In this document: positions 37,401 to 48,900 of the stretch, in pieces
Layout of the letters: every line of letters begins with the position of its first letter
How positions within the stretch are numbered: position 1 is the first letter of the stretch
NCBI GenBank assembly: GCA_017562135.1
Contig: QEYB01000229.1
Span: 434,001 to 498,000, forward strand
Length of the DNA: 64,000 nucleotides
Reading direction: 5' to 3'
From: Dipylidium caninum
Taxonomy: Eukaryota > Platyhelminthes > Cestoda > Cyclophyllidea > Dipylidiidae
The notes under the pieces: model-generated
What the model saw: the letters and a program-made list of their open reading frames with translations, nothing else
Database searches by the model: none
What the model was told of the DNA's origin: nothing
Program-made: the position numbers and the translations under genes

Positions 37401-37633
37401 ATCTGCCATCCTCCTCCCCTGTCGGAGCGACCAAACCCATTTCGACGAGGACATGGATTACGCACAACACAGTAGTAGGCTTCGAAATATGGTGCAGAGC
37501 AGATTAGTTGCTTACACGATAGCCACAGTTGCCAAATGACTCTCGAAAAGGAAAAATTATGACGTAAGAAATAAGAAAAGTAGTCTCTCTTAGGGCAAAT
37601 AATGGAAGTCAGTTTAGTTAAATTACACCCCAG
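34225..37633. other. Spacer between the two dTMP kinase copies
   Basis: The part next to copy 1 (to about 34430) matches the region upstream of copy 2. Beyond it are mixed repeats: 35960-36290 is a dispersed repeat also found at 45650-45990, and 37085-37295 resembles 31850-32090. From about 37440 the 3' flank of copy 2 begins. Open frames here (36932-37507, 36669-36908) fall in repeats and look non-coding. Confidence 0.55.
35960..36290. repeat. Dispersed repeat, copy 1 (pair with 45650-45990)
   Basis: Shares with the 45.7 kb copy a segment containing 'ggtgtccactcct', 'gtgagccat', 'tcgacaat' and 'aaggcttc' in the same order and spacing. On the minus strand the two copies also share residues (NVLF..TVLAV-V-AP-H--CIR), suggesting descent from a coding sequence. 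This copy has a stop within that match. Confidence 0.65.
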
Positions 37634-38945
37634 TTAACGTGGCTCCTTCGCGATGCGGTCCAGCACCGCTTGGAGTACCATTTTATGCACTTCGGAGATG
37701 CCCAGTTTGCTGACTTCGATGCATATCCACGGAGGAACCATTTCTCCCTGCTCTCGTTTCTTCTCCATTTCACTAGCCAGGCGGCGGTAGTTGACCAAAA
37801 CACGATTTTGGAAGGAGGTGCTTTCAAATCGTTCCCTCCCGAAGCCATCTCGTTTTGTCAGATCATTTATATGCGAGGGGTAAAGCCAAATCACGATGTC
37901 GGGTTGGGGAAGGCCTTCTTCGCTACGCAAACACCACTCCCAACTAGGGACATCGGGATGCTCCGTTGCGGCGGTGTAGACAACGCCCGAGTAGCTGTAG
38001 CGATCAGCCACCACACATCGACCCTGAGACAGAGCTCTTCTGATGTCCGATGCCCCTTCCCACCTAGGGGACAGTTAACACAAAAGCATATACGAGCGGG
38101 GGCGTTGAGACACAGAAGAAAACTTTTACGTCATTAATCCTGCTCCCAATGATCGGTGCAAAGATTGGGCAAGATAAAATTAAACCAAAAATGCGTAAAC
38201 CCGTTAGCAATAAGCTTATTTAATTCAAATCGAGTGCAGACGTCATTGTGGCAGATTAAAAAGCGGAAAGCACGCAAATCGTGGAGGAGAGGAAGCAGAT
38301 AAAACTACTGCCTGGTGGTCGGTGGGTACAAGTGATGCAACACTAATGTAAAAATTAAGCCTCTATTTGTAAATGTGAAACACAGGTGACTCCCTTAACC
38401 GTGTTTCTTGCGGCTAATCTCGTAGTCCAGCCTGACTCTACCAAGGAATGTTGTTTTACATTAATTTGCTTGGTTGACCTGTCAGGGGTGGCACAGTAGG
38501 GCAAGGGACTACCTATTAGCGGTGAAGAGGAGATGAACGGTATGAGGATTGATTTCATCTGTACCACGGAGATAGTTGTCAATCGCCTTCCCAATAGCAG
38601 TCGTACGATCCGGAGAGTGAGAGCAAAACGTCTCCGTCTGGTAGATGTTGCTCAGAGCCTCCGCCAACAGCTTCACCTGAGTGGATTTGCCGATTCGATC
38701 ATTGCCTTCGAAGACTACGAAGAGGCCATTCCGCGACGTCATCTCCGTGGCCTAAAACACTATAATCAAAGCCACACATATGTGCCGTGTACAATTCTCA
38801 AAGGTATTTACATTGCAATTGCCTTCACGAGTGCATTTCAGTGGAAGTAAAAGTGACATCATGAAACCTGCAGAATATGCCATTCTAGGAAAATTTAAAA
38901 TGATAACAGGTCATTTCTGATAAATGGATTGGGCCAAGTCAGACA
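37440..38945. repeat. Segmental duplication, unit 2 (dTMP kinase copy 2)
   Basis: Direct tandem partner of 32830-34430. Introns and flanks are recognisable but more diverged than the exons, with indels in the intron. Ends are approximate. Confidence 0.8.
37634..38742 (-). CDS. DTYMK: Thymidylate (dTMP) kinase, copy 2 (diverged tandem paralogue)
   Basis: Exons 38742-38513 and 38063-37634, identical in length and phase to copy 1 (230 + 430 nt, 219 residues). The frame is open and splice sites are kept (AATAG|GTAGTC, CCCTAG). The second exon is nearly the same as copy 1. The first exon differs more: P-loop EGNDRIGKST still fits GxDRxGKST, but the segment before the P-D-R site reads CSHSPDR where copy 1 has CVRFPDR, losing the conserved Phe, and the lid reads DGFGRERFE. 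DRY is intact. It may be a working paralogue with altered substrate handling or an early-stage pseudogene; the open frame favours retained function. The same product role is assumed: dTMP to dTDP. Confidence 0.9.
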
Positions 38946-39991
38946 ACTAGGTCTACGTCCTGGGACAGGTGACAGAAAATAAAAGTGGGGTAGATGATTT
39001 TGGTGTAAGAAGTCTATTCAATCCAACAGAGTCCGTGATCCTGATAATTAATCTAGACTCAACTGTCGTTGTTTTTTTACATAAGCGCCATCAACCAAAA
39101 ACATTCACGCTAAACTATTACGTGCAAAAGAACAACCAGAATGAATTTGGTTCGCACGCGGGAACTTTACTCTACGCTACGCAAACCTCAGAGCATTTAT
39201 ACATATCAATACGCCCGCTAATTTAAATAAGGCTACGTATGGGGAGAAGAAATTGGTATGTTCTACAACAAAAGGAGGCAAGAGACGTGAGGAACACCCA
39301 CCGAACCTGTTCCCACGGAAAGACCTGCTCCGAATTGCGCCTAGCGTAAGCGCACCTCGTCAAAGACCTTGATGCGGAGAAGATAAACAAACAAACCTGG
39401 TGATGAAAAATTTACGAAATAGCTGTTGACTACAATTTTACAGTGCTTGATTGTTGGTTACGCTTTGTAATTTTTTCGAATTCTTTTTTTGTTAATAATT
39501 TGGTATGAGTGGAATAGTGGGGAGATAAATGCATATCGGTGCACTCCACTAAGTCGAATTTTGTGATTCTCTAAACGACATGACTTTGAATCCTCTGCCT
39601 TTTTTCCTTAGCTTGTGTGACTTCCAAGCGCACAACGCTAATGAAACGGAAGGTACTCTATCAAGCACTCTTCATGGAGGCGCTCACTCAACTGACGTCC
39701 TATGATTAATTCGTAAGTGAGGATGAGGAGTAAATGGTAACAAATTCTACCCCTCTCGGGCTGTGTCGCCCTTACTCCAGTTTGTACCAAGCGAATTCTA
39801 ATGGAATAGTTGTGGGAGTAAGTTAATTCCACTGGCCAATCAGCCTCATTCATCAATATATATATCGCATGCTTTGTGACTAAGTAAAGGCCTAAATACC
39901 TTCCTCCAGGTCTCCAGTTGCTCAATTATATTTGCTGGAAAATTATGACGTCGAGGACATCTGCGCCTGATATCCTCGTGACAATAAGAAA

Positions 39992-40261
39992 GTCCTAATC
40001 TCTTCGCCGTCTTCCACCTCCTCGGGCTACACAGCTTACAGTGACGAGGACGCGGATGAAGCCGATGTCGAAGACGCCGTATGCCACATTTACGAGGGCG
40101 AAGAAATTGACAAAACGTCTCTGGCGACGAACGCGTCTGATAAGCTTATCACGGCCACTTCTTTCCCAGCCCTAATCATGAAATCGCAATCTCTGTCACC
40201 CCTCGCAACTGTTACCCAGACAGCCAACTGCACTGTACTTCCAACAGCGACGACGTTGTAA
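39992..40261 (+). pseudogene. Orphan open stretch, Ser- then acid-rich, no ATG start
   Basis: A 90-codon open frame ending in TAA, without an upstream ATG. It reads serine-rich, then SDEDADEADVEDAVCHIYEGEE, then a Thr/Ala-rich tail. The composition looks protein-like, and resembles in style the acidic protein at 61.6 kb, though no alignment is clear. It could be a terminal exon of an unrecognised gene or a remnant. Confidence 0.35.
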
Positions 40262-41414
40262 GCACTTCCTCAGAACACGAATGTATAGTATCTCAAAGCT
40301 TCTTCAATGCGCGTGAGTCTTTTATCAAAACGCTCTTTCCGGTTTGAGGAAAGGGGAAACTTTTATGTCCTATTCACCGTCGAGGGCGCCTCCTCGTCTT
40401 GTCCGTCTGATGCCCCGTCATCAGCTCCCAATGTCTTCTACAATCACTACTTAGCATGAATTAATCACACTTGCACCCGGGCGTAAGTGGATTAAATGCC
40501 TGAGAAGGCGGTAAAAGGATTAAGCTCCGTAGCTCTTTGATATCCGAAGTCGATGCGTCGGTGGAGAGACAAAGTGACGCCAGTCATCTGCTCAGTCGAC
40601 GTTCTACTCAAAGCAGGCTCTTGCTTCCAGTGTGAAGACTTCATGAATTTCAGTGATTGGATGCGTGCCAGTGACGGGAGGAATAATCTCCTCTCACTGG
40701 GTATTCCAACTGCCGGTAGTCCCCCGTGAGGCTATTGCAGTAACACCACACAGATCGGGTGGAAGGTGTCGACTTCGAAGGGCACATTCATTGGTAAGAG
40801 GACGAAAATTTCAGGCGAGAGATGACAATTACCTTGGTCCCCTCGGCAGGAGAAATTTGGGTGTCTCGAAAGGCTTTGAAAAAGACCTCCTAACTGGCGT
40901 TGCGAAACCGATTGTCCCAGCCTCAATTCATCATTCGTAGCATTTGCGGCCACCTTCTACCAATTGAACGTTTCCTTTGAGGGCGAGGACGCGATTTCCC
41001 CGAAATGTTTGAATGTTTGTGCCAGGATGAGCAGTTGTAGCCTCCTGTTCTTCGTCGCCTTGTTCCGAGGCTGAAAGGATTCATTGAGCGTAGACACATG
41101 TGTTTGACGTCCTCGACCTCTCGACGATATTCCAACCTCCCCTTCTCTTACCACCCACTTTTCAGCGAGATCCTTTCATCCAGGAGGGACAGACGCCGTC
41201 GGAAGAGAGTTAACTGAGTGTCTACGACGTTCCATGGGGACAAGTGGATGGAAGACCTGCAACATAGGCTGCAACTATAGTGAGGCGACAAACAACGTAA
41301 GAACAACCGTTTCAGGGGTTTGAGGAAAATCCAAACGGCAAGCATTCACGAATTTCACTTTTCATCGTCATCAACCGGAATGTTCTTCCTCTGCCGACAT
41401 CTCCTCGCGATGCA

Positions 41415-41597
41415 ATGCCTCCGGGTTGCCTTAATTGTCCCTTCATGCCAATAAAATGCTTACTAAAACAAGATCGCGAGCTCGGGGTGTTTCTTCACCT
41501 CTTCCAGTTGGAACAGACGACTAGGAAATTGAGCCGACGTCAAAGGTGGGCTTCCAAAAGGCTTAAAGACATGGAAGAATTGGAGAAGAACCGAAGG
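41415..41597 (+). CDS. Possible exon, basic helical peptide ending at a strong donor
   Basis: The open frame reads FLHLFQLEQTTRKLSRRQRW followed by ASKRLKDMEELEKNR and meets a consensus donor (CGAAG|GTGAGT) at 41597/41598. The helix-like composition and the donor make an exon possible. No partner exon or family was found. Confidence 0.3.
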
Positions 41598-43481
41598 TGA
41601 GTCGGTGATAGCTGCGCTGCGAGGACTATGTTCTCCCACCTTCATTCCCCCAATGTCTGAGGAGTGGGAAAAGGAAAATATGTTCTCAGGATAGAGAAGA
41701 AGAAAAAAACAACATTTCTGTGAGAAGCTGCTCTACTTTCCCGCCATCTCAATCATGCAAAATACTTTTATTGCCTGGGGCTTCTCGAATTTGTGCTTTT
41801 ACACCTGCGGCGGCCTTTGCGTCGCCACTACACCCGCGGTGAGGCACAGCGGTGAGTACGCAGGGGCACTGGCGGGCAACAGGGCATTTTTTGCCCCCAT
41901 CGCCAACATTTTGCCCCCAGTATCAGAGCGAGACAAGGCCTTTAGTTGTCCCAAAGTGTCACATTGAAGTGCCTTCAGGGAGTGTATAATGTTCTGACAA
42001 GCGATCTTCCGGCCATCTTTGCGGACTCCTCCGCCGCCAGGCTTCCTCCGCGCAGCTCCTTACGGCGCTCGGAGCACTCGTTTGCGAAAAGCTCGCCAAG
42101 GGCGTCTCTGACCGGCGCGAACCTCCGTCGTTGAAGAGTAGAAGCTGCCTGCGATGGATTCGTGGGAGGGTCAGAAGAAAGGCCTCACTGTCTCAATGGA
42201 CAATCTCACTGGCAGGATACTTTTCCGCCCCCACGCACGCAGGGTGTCAGCACTTTTGGGGCACGTGTGTGTGCGTGTGTGTGATCAGAACCGCGGAGAA
42301 CGTTTCTTCCCACCTCGTGGTGGTGGATTTCACCATGTAAGCATTTAATCACCTTTATTCGCTCATTTTTTCACCCATCACAGTGGGAATATTCCCTCTT
42401 TCTCTCTCCTCTCCCACTGATCGCCCCCTTGCCTAGAAGGAAAGGGTCTGAGACCCTGTAAATGAACTCCCCCACCACGACGACATACGTGGGGCGGGCG
42501 AGGCAGGACGAATTCCCCTGGCTGATTGAATTCGTATAAAGCAACAAATGGAGGTGGAAGAAGGAAAGGAGAGTCGCCTCGAGTAACTCTTTTTGAGAGT
42601 AAGTTTTCAATGTTGGGAGGGTGGCGGTTTGGTAGAGGAGGCGCATCTCAACTCGATTTGTCCCCAAGAAGGCCACACAGTGCAGAAAATTAATAAATAA
42701 TTCCTATTTTATTAGGAGTGCAACTTTGAGGCTGCCGCCGAAAATGGTGAGGGCAAAGAAGTGAACCTGTTCTCCGAGACTAGACCAACTTGAAAGAAAA
42801 CCGCCGACGCACAGCCTGTCTGTAGGAATCTCGTCACACGGTGGCGAATCAAACCCTCCTGTTTTCACGTCAAGGCGCCAAGAATGTTTGGGGAAACCAT
42901 GTCGATTGAGGCGCTGACGCAGCCAATGCACACAATTGCGTTTTTAATGTTTGCATTCGAGTATAAAATTGCGGGTTTATGTTAGGCCAGGTCCACGAGT
43001 GAGGGGAGGAAGCGGGACGGTGCACGATTCGCGGAATTCAGCCTTCTCTCCGTGGGTCATTAATGGCGTGGAGCCGACGATGGGGCAGTTGAAGTCGCCG
43101 CGTTGGGGAGCGGTCTTCTGAATGTCCGCACCGAGGCATGCGAGGGAGCACTCAACCTCTCTCGTCCCCTCGCGTAGTCGCATGGAAGATCTCATCCGCA
43201 ACGGAGCTGGATGCCGCATCTGTGCTCCGAATGTTCGGCCATGCAAAACGAAACCGTGGATGGTTCGTGAGGGAACATTCAAGAGAGCATCGGCGACTCG
43301 CTACCACCGTAGCCAACGCAGGTAATTCGGCATTTTGGACTTTGTCGTGTTCACTCTATTTTGTATCCGTATAGTTGAATCGTAAGGCGGACACTCGGGA
43401 TGAGGGGCTCCTCAGAATGAAGAGAAGCTTCTTATGGTGGCAGCTAAATTGTCCGTCGCCTCTCCTCAGTGAGCCAAAGGA

Positions 43482-43757
43482 ATGCCACCTTCTAAGGATC
43501 AGGACAAGTCGCCGCACAGTCGGAGGAGTTTTATTTCACAGGCCTTGCAAAGGCAGTTACAACAAGCTGTCTATACACAGGTCGAGAGTCCAACGCCTTG
43601 GATTGAGCGGCAGGTCCAGTTGGAGGAGATGGGAGGCGTCGGCGCAGGCGTAGACGCGGGCGGCAACGACGAGTTATACTTTTTGAACGGTGTCGAGGAG
43701 CATCTGCAGGTCATTCGTGCTTTCATCGCATTCCACCTTGAGCGTTCCTTTAACTAG
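43482..43757 (+). CDS. Small hypothetical protein, 91 residues
   Basis: ATG in a fair context (aaaggaATGcc) with an in-frame TGA just upstream, ending in TAG. The predicted protein is basic and Ser-rich at first, then an amphipathic Gln-rich helix (SFISQALQRQLQQAVYTQVE), a Gly/Asp linker, and a second helix ending in HLERSFN. A CTCAG acceptor-like site stands 17 bases before the ATG, so it could be a terminal exon with its start. Not recognised. Confidence 0.35.
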   Translation: MPPSKDQDKSPHSRRSFISQALQRQLQQAVYTQVESPTPWIERQVQLEEMGGVGAGVDAGGNDELYFLNGVEEHLQVIRAFIAFHLERSFN

Positions 43758-44499
43758 AACGGGAAAGAGGAGAAAAGAAAAGAGGTGGACAAAGGTGCCG
43801 AACATTCACTGGGACGCTCCCTGTCACTTTCCCTTGTCTTCGGCACCCTTAACTGACCACTATTTTTTCCCTTCCTGACCCATGTCCTATGTTTGTTTGC
43901 TGCCGTGATCAGTGGCGGTCTTGACGACGAGTTAACCGGAAGCCAGTAGTTTCAGGTAGCAGTGGCACAAATTAAGTGTTAAGTTTTAGGTACAGAGGTT
44001 GGGGATTTGGAGAAGGAAGGAATGATATAGGCGAGGGAGATTACCACTTGATAAACTTCAAATATGACACTAACTAGGTCGGTGAGACGAGTAGGTGAGG
44101 AATTAACAATAAGACACCCGCCGTGGGAGGGTAGTTTGCCATCCTTGACGCCGATGGCCTACAAGGACACAGCACCACTCGGTTGAGATGAGACCGCCGT
44201 GCAAACCTTCCCTTAAGGCATCGTTAAGGGCGGTATTCTCCCTTCAATTCCTTCCAGCTGGGCAGACTCTACGCATTACTCTATCTGGGGGTTGTGCCGA
44301 TGTGCTGGGGGCAATGAATGAATCTGTTGCCATCTTCAACCCCTCGGAAAAAGTCGCCCGGAATTGTCAAAGGCGAGACTCATTATTATCCCTCGTCACT
44401 CCTACCTGAGAAGAAGAAGGACTCGACAGTGAATGCGCGGAGAAATCTGATGTCCGAATGTTGGCCAGGTTAAATGCATTTTTTACTGGTGCGCGCGTG

Positions 44500-44645
44500 C
44501 GCGCGCCCGGACCAATCACGGAGCCGCTATCGATTGTAAACGCGTGTGCTTTGAAGTTAAGCGTTCGCATCGTCATTGGACGGCGTCTGTGCATGCGTGC
44601 GAGTGGACCAATGAGGGAAGGCGAGGGGGGCGGGGGCGCGGGGAA
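44500..44645. promoter_or_regulatory. CCAAT/GC-box cluster, CpG-rich
   Basis: CCAAT on the plus strand at 44512-44516 and 44608-44612, inverted CCAAT (ATTGG) at 44575-44579, and a GC-box-like run (ggggcgggggcg) at 44627-44638, inside a stretch of alternating gcgcgc. This dense combination resembles a constitutive promoter. No transcript on either side was identified with confidence; the possible exon at 45.3-45.9 kb points towards it on the minus strand. Confidence 0.35.
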
Positions 44646-45324
44646 AGATAAGGGAGTGAATTTGTCAGTCGGAATCGATGAGTTTGGAAAAAGGAAGGCT
44701 GACCGGGGAGGCAGAGTGAGGGTTATACGTTGAGTTGAGAGGGCGGAGTGGAGGGCTGCGCAGTGGTGTAGCCCTGCCAGCAACCAGTCTCGCCGTCGAT
44801 TTCGCTAAACACTCACAAGTAGTTTTTTTGCGCTATAAAAGACTGTTACACACTATTTTGATGTCGCGAAGCAAAAAAACCTCATTACAATCATAACAAT
44901 CAGCTACGATCACAAACCGGGGGACCAGGGATGCTACGACGCCAGACGCACCCCGCACTTGTAGTGCAAAAGTGAACAAGATGGACCGAGATTGTGAGGT
45001 GTCAATCAGTAGGCAACAAAAAAGGCAGGATTACAATTTATTAGGAAAGTTGTCAGTTAAAACAGGCATAAGTCGTATTCCTTAATCGAAATGAAAGTGG
45101 CAAGAATTGGTGTCTAGAGATACTCACTTTCAAGCCACGTAGGCTGTCCATTTGTCTCGGTTTTGCTTGTCTGGTCACCCTCTAATGTGGCCTCCCTTGA
45201 TGCGACAAAAAACAAAGGACAACGTTTATAATGTGCTTCCTTTGCCTAGAACTTAAACACACTAATTCGGGATGGAATGAATGGTTTCAATGGGGCGGGC
45301 GGTGGCGTCGGTGGAATGGGCAAC

Positions 45325-45936
45325 TCACCCACAGAAAGTGGGATCCTCCGCGTTCACGCGCATGCCCGACTCCATTTGGCAGATTATGTTATTTAACCGC
45401 ATTGCTATCGCCTTCTCTCTCGACGTCATCGACGCCAGACTCGAGTCCGCACTGGCAGTGAGGTCCTCCTTCTTGCCGCTGCGACGCTCACCGCCACTCT
45501 GCCTCCTCCCACTCGTTTGTCGGCAGAAGGGGACCGCATTTGCAGAACTCCCTCTTGCCACCGCATATGGTGTAGGGGGTCGCTTCTTCGGGCAGTACTC
45601 CTCTATTGCATAGTCCTTTTTCAAGGGTGCATAAAGGCGTTGCAGTCGTATACACTTCATGTGTTTTGGCGCCTCCACCCGCACCGCCAAGACGGTGCCG
45701 TTGGTGAAAAGGACATCGGAGTTATATTTCCCATTCTTCTGACCTTTTCTCCCCGATTCCGAGACGTCGTACAGGGGAGTTATCTTGAAGAAGGACGAGG
45801 AGACCGATTTTTTGCCGGTTCGCGGGGCGGAGTGAAACGGCTGCGAATCGCGCCTTCGGTGTCCACTCCTGTGTCGCCTCTCGTGAGCCATGCCAACGCG
45901 TTTTGGGAGTCGACAATGGAAGTGGTCTTGCAGCAA
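45325..45936 (-). CDS. Possible internal or first exon, unknown protein
   Basis: A 203-residue open frame on the minus strand. It runs on to AEDPTFCG and there meets a consensus donor (CTGTG|GTGAGT) near 45326. It reads basic at first, then SSFFKITPLYDVSE, NSDVLFTNGTVLAVRVEAP, HMKCIRLQRLYAPLKKDYA, and later SREKAIAMRLNNIICQMESG, which is a plausible helix. Part of it (about 45650-45740) recurs, broken by a stop, near 35.97 kb. I do not recognise the family. No downstream exon was found, so this may be a gene fragment. Confidence 0.35.
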   Translation of the reverse strand: MLQDHFHCRLPKRVGMAHERRHRSGHRRRDSQPFHSAPRTGKKSVSSSFFKITPLYDVSESGRKGQKNGKYNSDVLFTNGTVLAVRVEAPKHMKCIRLQRLYAPLKKDYAIEEYCPKKRPPTPYAVARGSSANAVPFCRQTSGRRQSGGERRSGKKEDLTASADSSLASMTSREKAIAMRLNNIICQMESGMRVNAEDPTFCG

Positions 45937-45990
45937 GGCTTCTAATCATAAAGTTTTAATGGTCAGCGCTGCCGATAACGACGCAAAGGC
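45650..45990. repeat. Dispersed repeat, copy 2 (pair with 35960-36290)
   Basis: Partner of the 36 kb copy, same orientation. This copy keeps an open minus-strand frame where the other has a stop. Confidence 0.65.
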
Positions 45991-48900
45991 CTGTTGGTGC
46001 GTGCGTGCCAGCCTGTCTTGGGTGCGTGCTGGCGTGCGTGGGTGAGCGAAGGAGCCAATGAGAAGCCGCCGACTGTTCTGTGAGTAAAGCCTGTCACTGA
46101 CTGCCAGGACTTATTGCACCCAACTGCAGAGGTGTCTAAGAAATCAAGGTGCTGTTTTAAGTGGCAGAACAGACAACCGAGGTGGATAGAGGTTGGCCTT
46201 GTTTAACGCTGATAACATCGTGGCAGGTCACATCGCCTCTCTGAGCAGAAACGTCCTGGGACTGTCGGGGCACCCACTTGACAAAGCACCGTACACATGG
46301 AGGTCGCGACGACGCCTTGAGAAGGTGGATATGAGAAAGTGAAGGCAAACAATTTGTAAGAATCCCGAGAAAGCACCGAGGGAGACCAAAGACACCTTTT
46401 AAAGGGAATTGAGTAAGTTGATCTCTTAATTCGCCGATCGAAAGAGATAAAGGTTCTCGTCAATGACTCCCCACCACTTGGGGAGTAGGCAAGAGAGTAA
46501 AAGACCTCGAAGGACGTAGGTTGAGTCTCTTCCAAATCCTAAATCTCCATGAGGCAATCTACATCCACCTCGATCACGAGATTATGAGGCTACGACCAGG
46601 TCACGGCCTCCCAAGGACTGACAGAAGAAGGACTCACTGGTTTTAATTGGTTGATACAGATGGAGTGATTCCAATGGGTTTCGGCAAGGACGTATTCAAG
46701 GCAGTTCCGCCGTCTGACCGACGATTGAAAATCTCCCCCGGCCCAGTTTCCCATTCCTCTTCTCTGCCAGATTCGACGACAGCCGACACGACTTACCACC
46801 TCTTCGGACAGTGAATGACATCGGTGATGGACGAATTCGTAGGCAGGAGTTCCTTGTTAGTCTATTCAACGACTAAGATGTTGACGGGGCGTTCAAACTA
46901 CTCCGTGGCACTGTGGCTTGACAGACGTATCTGCCTCACTTCGCCACACGGATGGAAAGGACTTGCGGAGTTGAATGCGCCAGAGCAGAGCACGAGGATA
47001 TGAGGAGGGTGCGATCAAAACTCCTCCAGTGGCAAGCCTAACGCTAATACAATTAGAATTGGCACCTCAGGCGATCCTACTCCCGGTGGTGAGGGCGACA
47101 CTCTCCCCGTTCTCGGCTCCCTCCGTGAACACCACGCGCTAATCGGCGTCACTCAAGTCGTCGCAACCCTCCGCCACGAGGCTTTCTGTGGGGGGTGGAA
47201 GACGAGGCGCCACCCTTTCTCCGGTAACCTTCAAACGAAAAGAACGTTAAACTAAAACGGCGATGGTGAGACAACGAGGAGCATAGGGGTTTGAGTCTTT
47301 CCCCGGTGCCGCTGTCATCCCAGGAGGTTTCGTTTGAAGCCTCGAGGGCCATATATTTGGCCGAAGACGGAGAGTCCCAGTGTCGCCACAAACCCAACCT
47401 CTTCCCCATAACTGCCCCACTTAGATTCGTGACGAGATGGCGTAATTTTAGGCGTTAAGCTGTCAAGCTTACTCACATCTCAAGCATAAGTTGTCATGTG
47501 CCACCAGACATGAGTTGGCAGAATGCGACTGCCAGCACTGCCAGGAGGAGGAGAACAATTTCCTACTGTAAAATTGCCAAAAGGCGTCACTGCCGACTTT
47601 CCTGTAGTTATGAAAGAAAACTCGACAACATTTTCAACGCTGTTACGCCGAAAGAGGGACACGCGGCTGGGGACTTGCAGTGTTAACTTTTCCACTTTAA
47701 TATTAATGTCTTCATAGTCTTTTTTAGTAAAAAGTCCCCCTTACAGACACAAGGAATCGGCTGGGAAAGAGAAAGAGAGAGAGAAAGCAGAATACCGCCG
47801 TTCTCTACCATAGGAGCGCTGAAACCAAGACGACGGGGAAGTTTACGCGGTGGGGAGAAGGTGAGAGGAGAGGGCGAACGACTTAACGTGCGGAAAATTT
47901 GGTGTTCCGGTGGCCTGGAGGCCTCCACGGCCATCTTACTCCTAATTTAAAGGCGTTTCTCCAATACGTGGGAAATTCTGAACAGTAAACGAAATTTTTG
48001 ACGAGCGCGGACGCATAAGTGGGCAGCTAGTTTGAATAACAATGAAAATGTTAGATATGTTCCTGGGCCGTCTCGGAAAACAAAGTCTCGGTCTGTCCTA
48101 CACTCCGACAGTTTTCCAAACACACAATTTATAAATAAAAAGAGTCGAGTCATTGTGCTCTTCTGTCAAAGAAAAAAGCTTTTCCCATCGAAGGATTTGC
48201 CCATCGCCTAGCGCCGAGTGGCTGACAGGCGCCTACGCGGTTTGGCCACGAGGAGCGGCTCAGAAGGCGGCCGAGGTGCGGGACGATGCCACCGTCGAAG
48301 AGGACCGTGGACGTGGGCCTCTTTTGTCCACAGAAGCAGACAAATGACTCCTCTGGGATAGAGCCTCTTCAGCCACTTCTTTTCCACTGGAGGCGGCTAG
48401 TAAAATTCCTTTTACGACGACTCACCACTTACACCCCAAAACGAGATTTTATTCCCAAAAAATTAACACCAGAGCCTTACGATAAAGAACAAAAATAAAC
48501 AGTGCTGCATTAATCCCACTCCGCGAGGTGAAATGGTGCACTTAAACCACTCAGCGCTCCGAAAACGATACACTAAAGCTTCACAGCGGTGAGTGAGCCG
48601 CAGTAGACCCGTGTTTCTCAGCCTTTTCCCCAGACAGCCCGAACAACCGCTCACACCACACGCTGCCTCGCCTTCGAGTGGGTTTCATCGCCGCAGCTCG
48701 TATTTCAGGCCGCTCAGCGAACCACCCCGCAGATGGGAGCGTGGAACCCGCTTGCCTAATCGCTAAATTATTGTCGCTTGTTTGGCCCCCAGGCCACGCC
48801 AAAATGCCTGATTTCGCTCCACATCTCCGCAAAACGGTGCACAGAGACGCCGACCTGAACACTCGGCTAGAGGGTGGGAAGCAGTGGCAAAAATAGCTGG

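Noticed and set aside
36932..37507. 191-residue plus-strand open frame
   Set aside because: It overlaps the duplicated non-coding flanks, has a competing frame on the other strand and no motif.
42977..43282. Minus-strand frame with RGDFNC, like a retroelement endonuclease motif
   Set aside because: Surrounding residues do not fit the endonuclease family and the frame ends quickly; chance is likelier.
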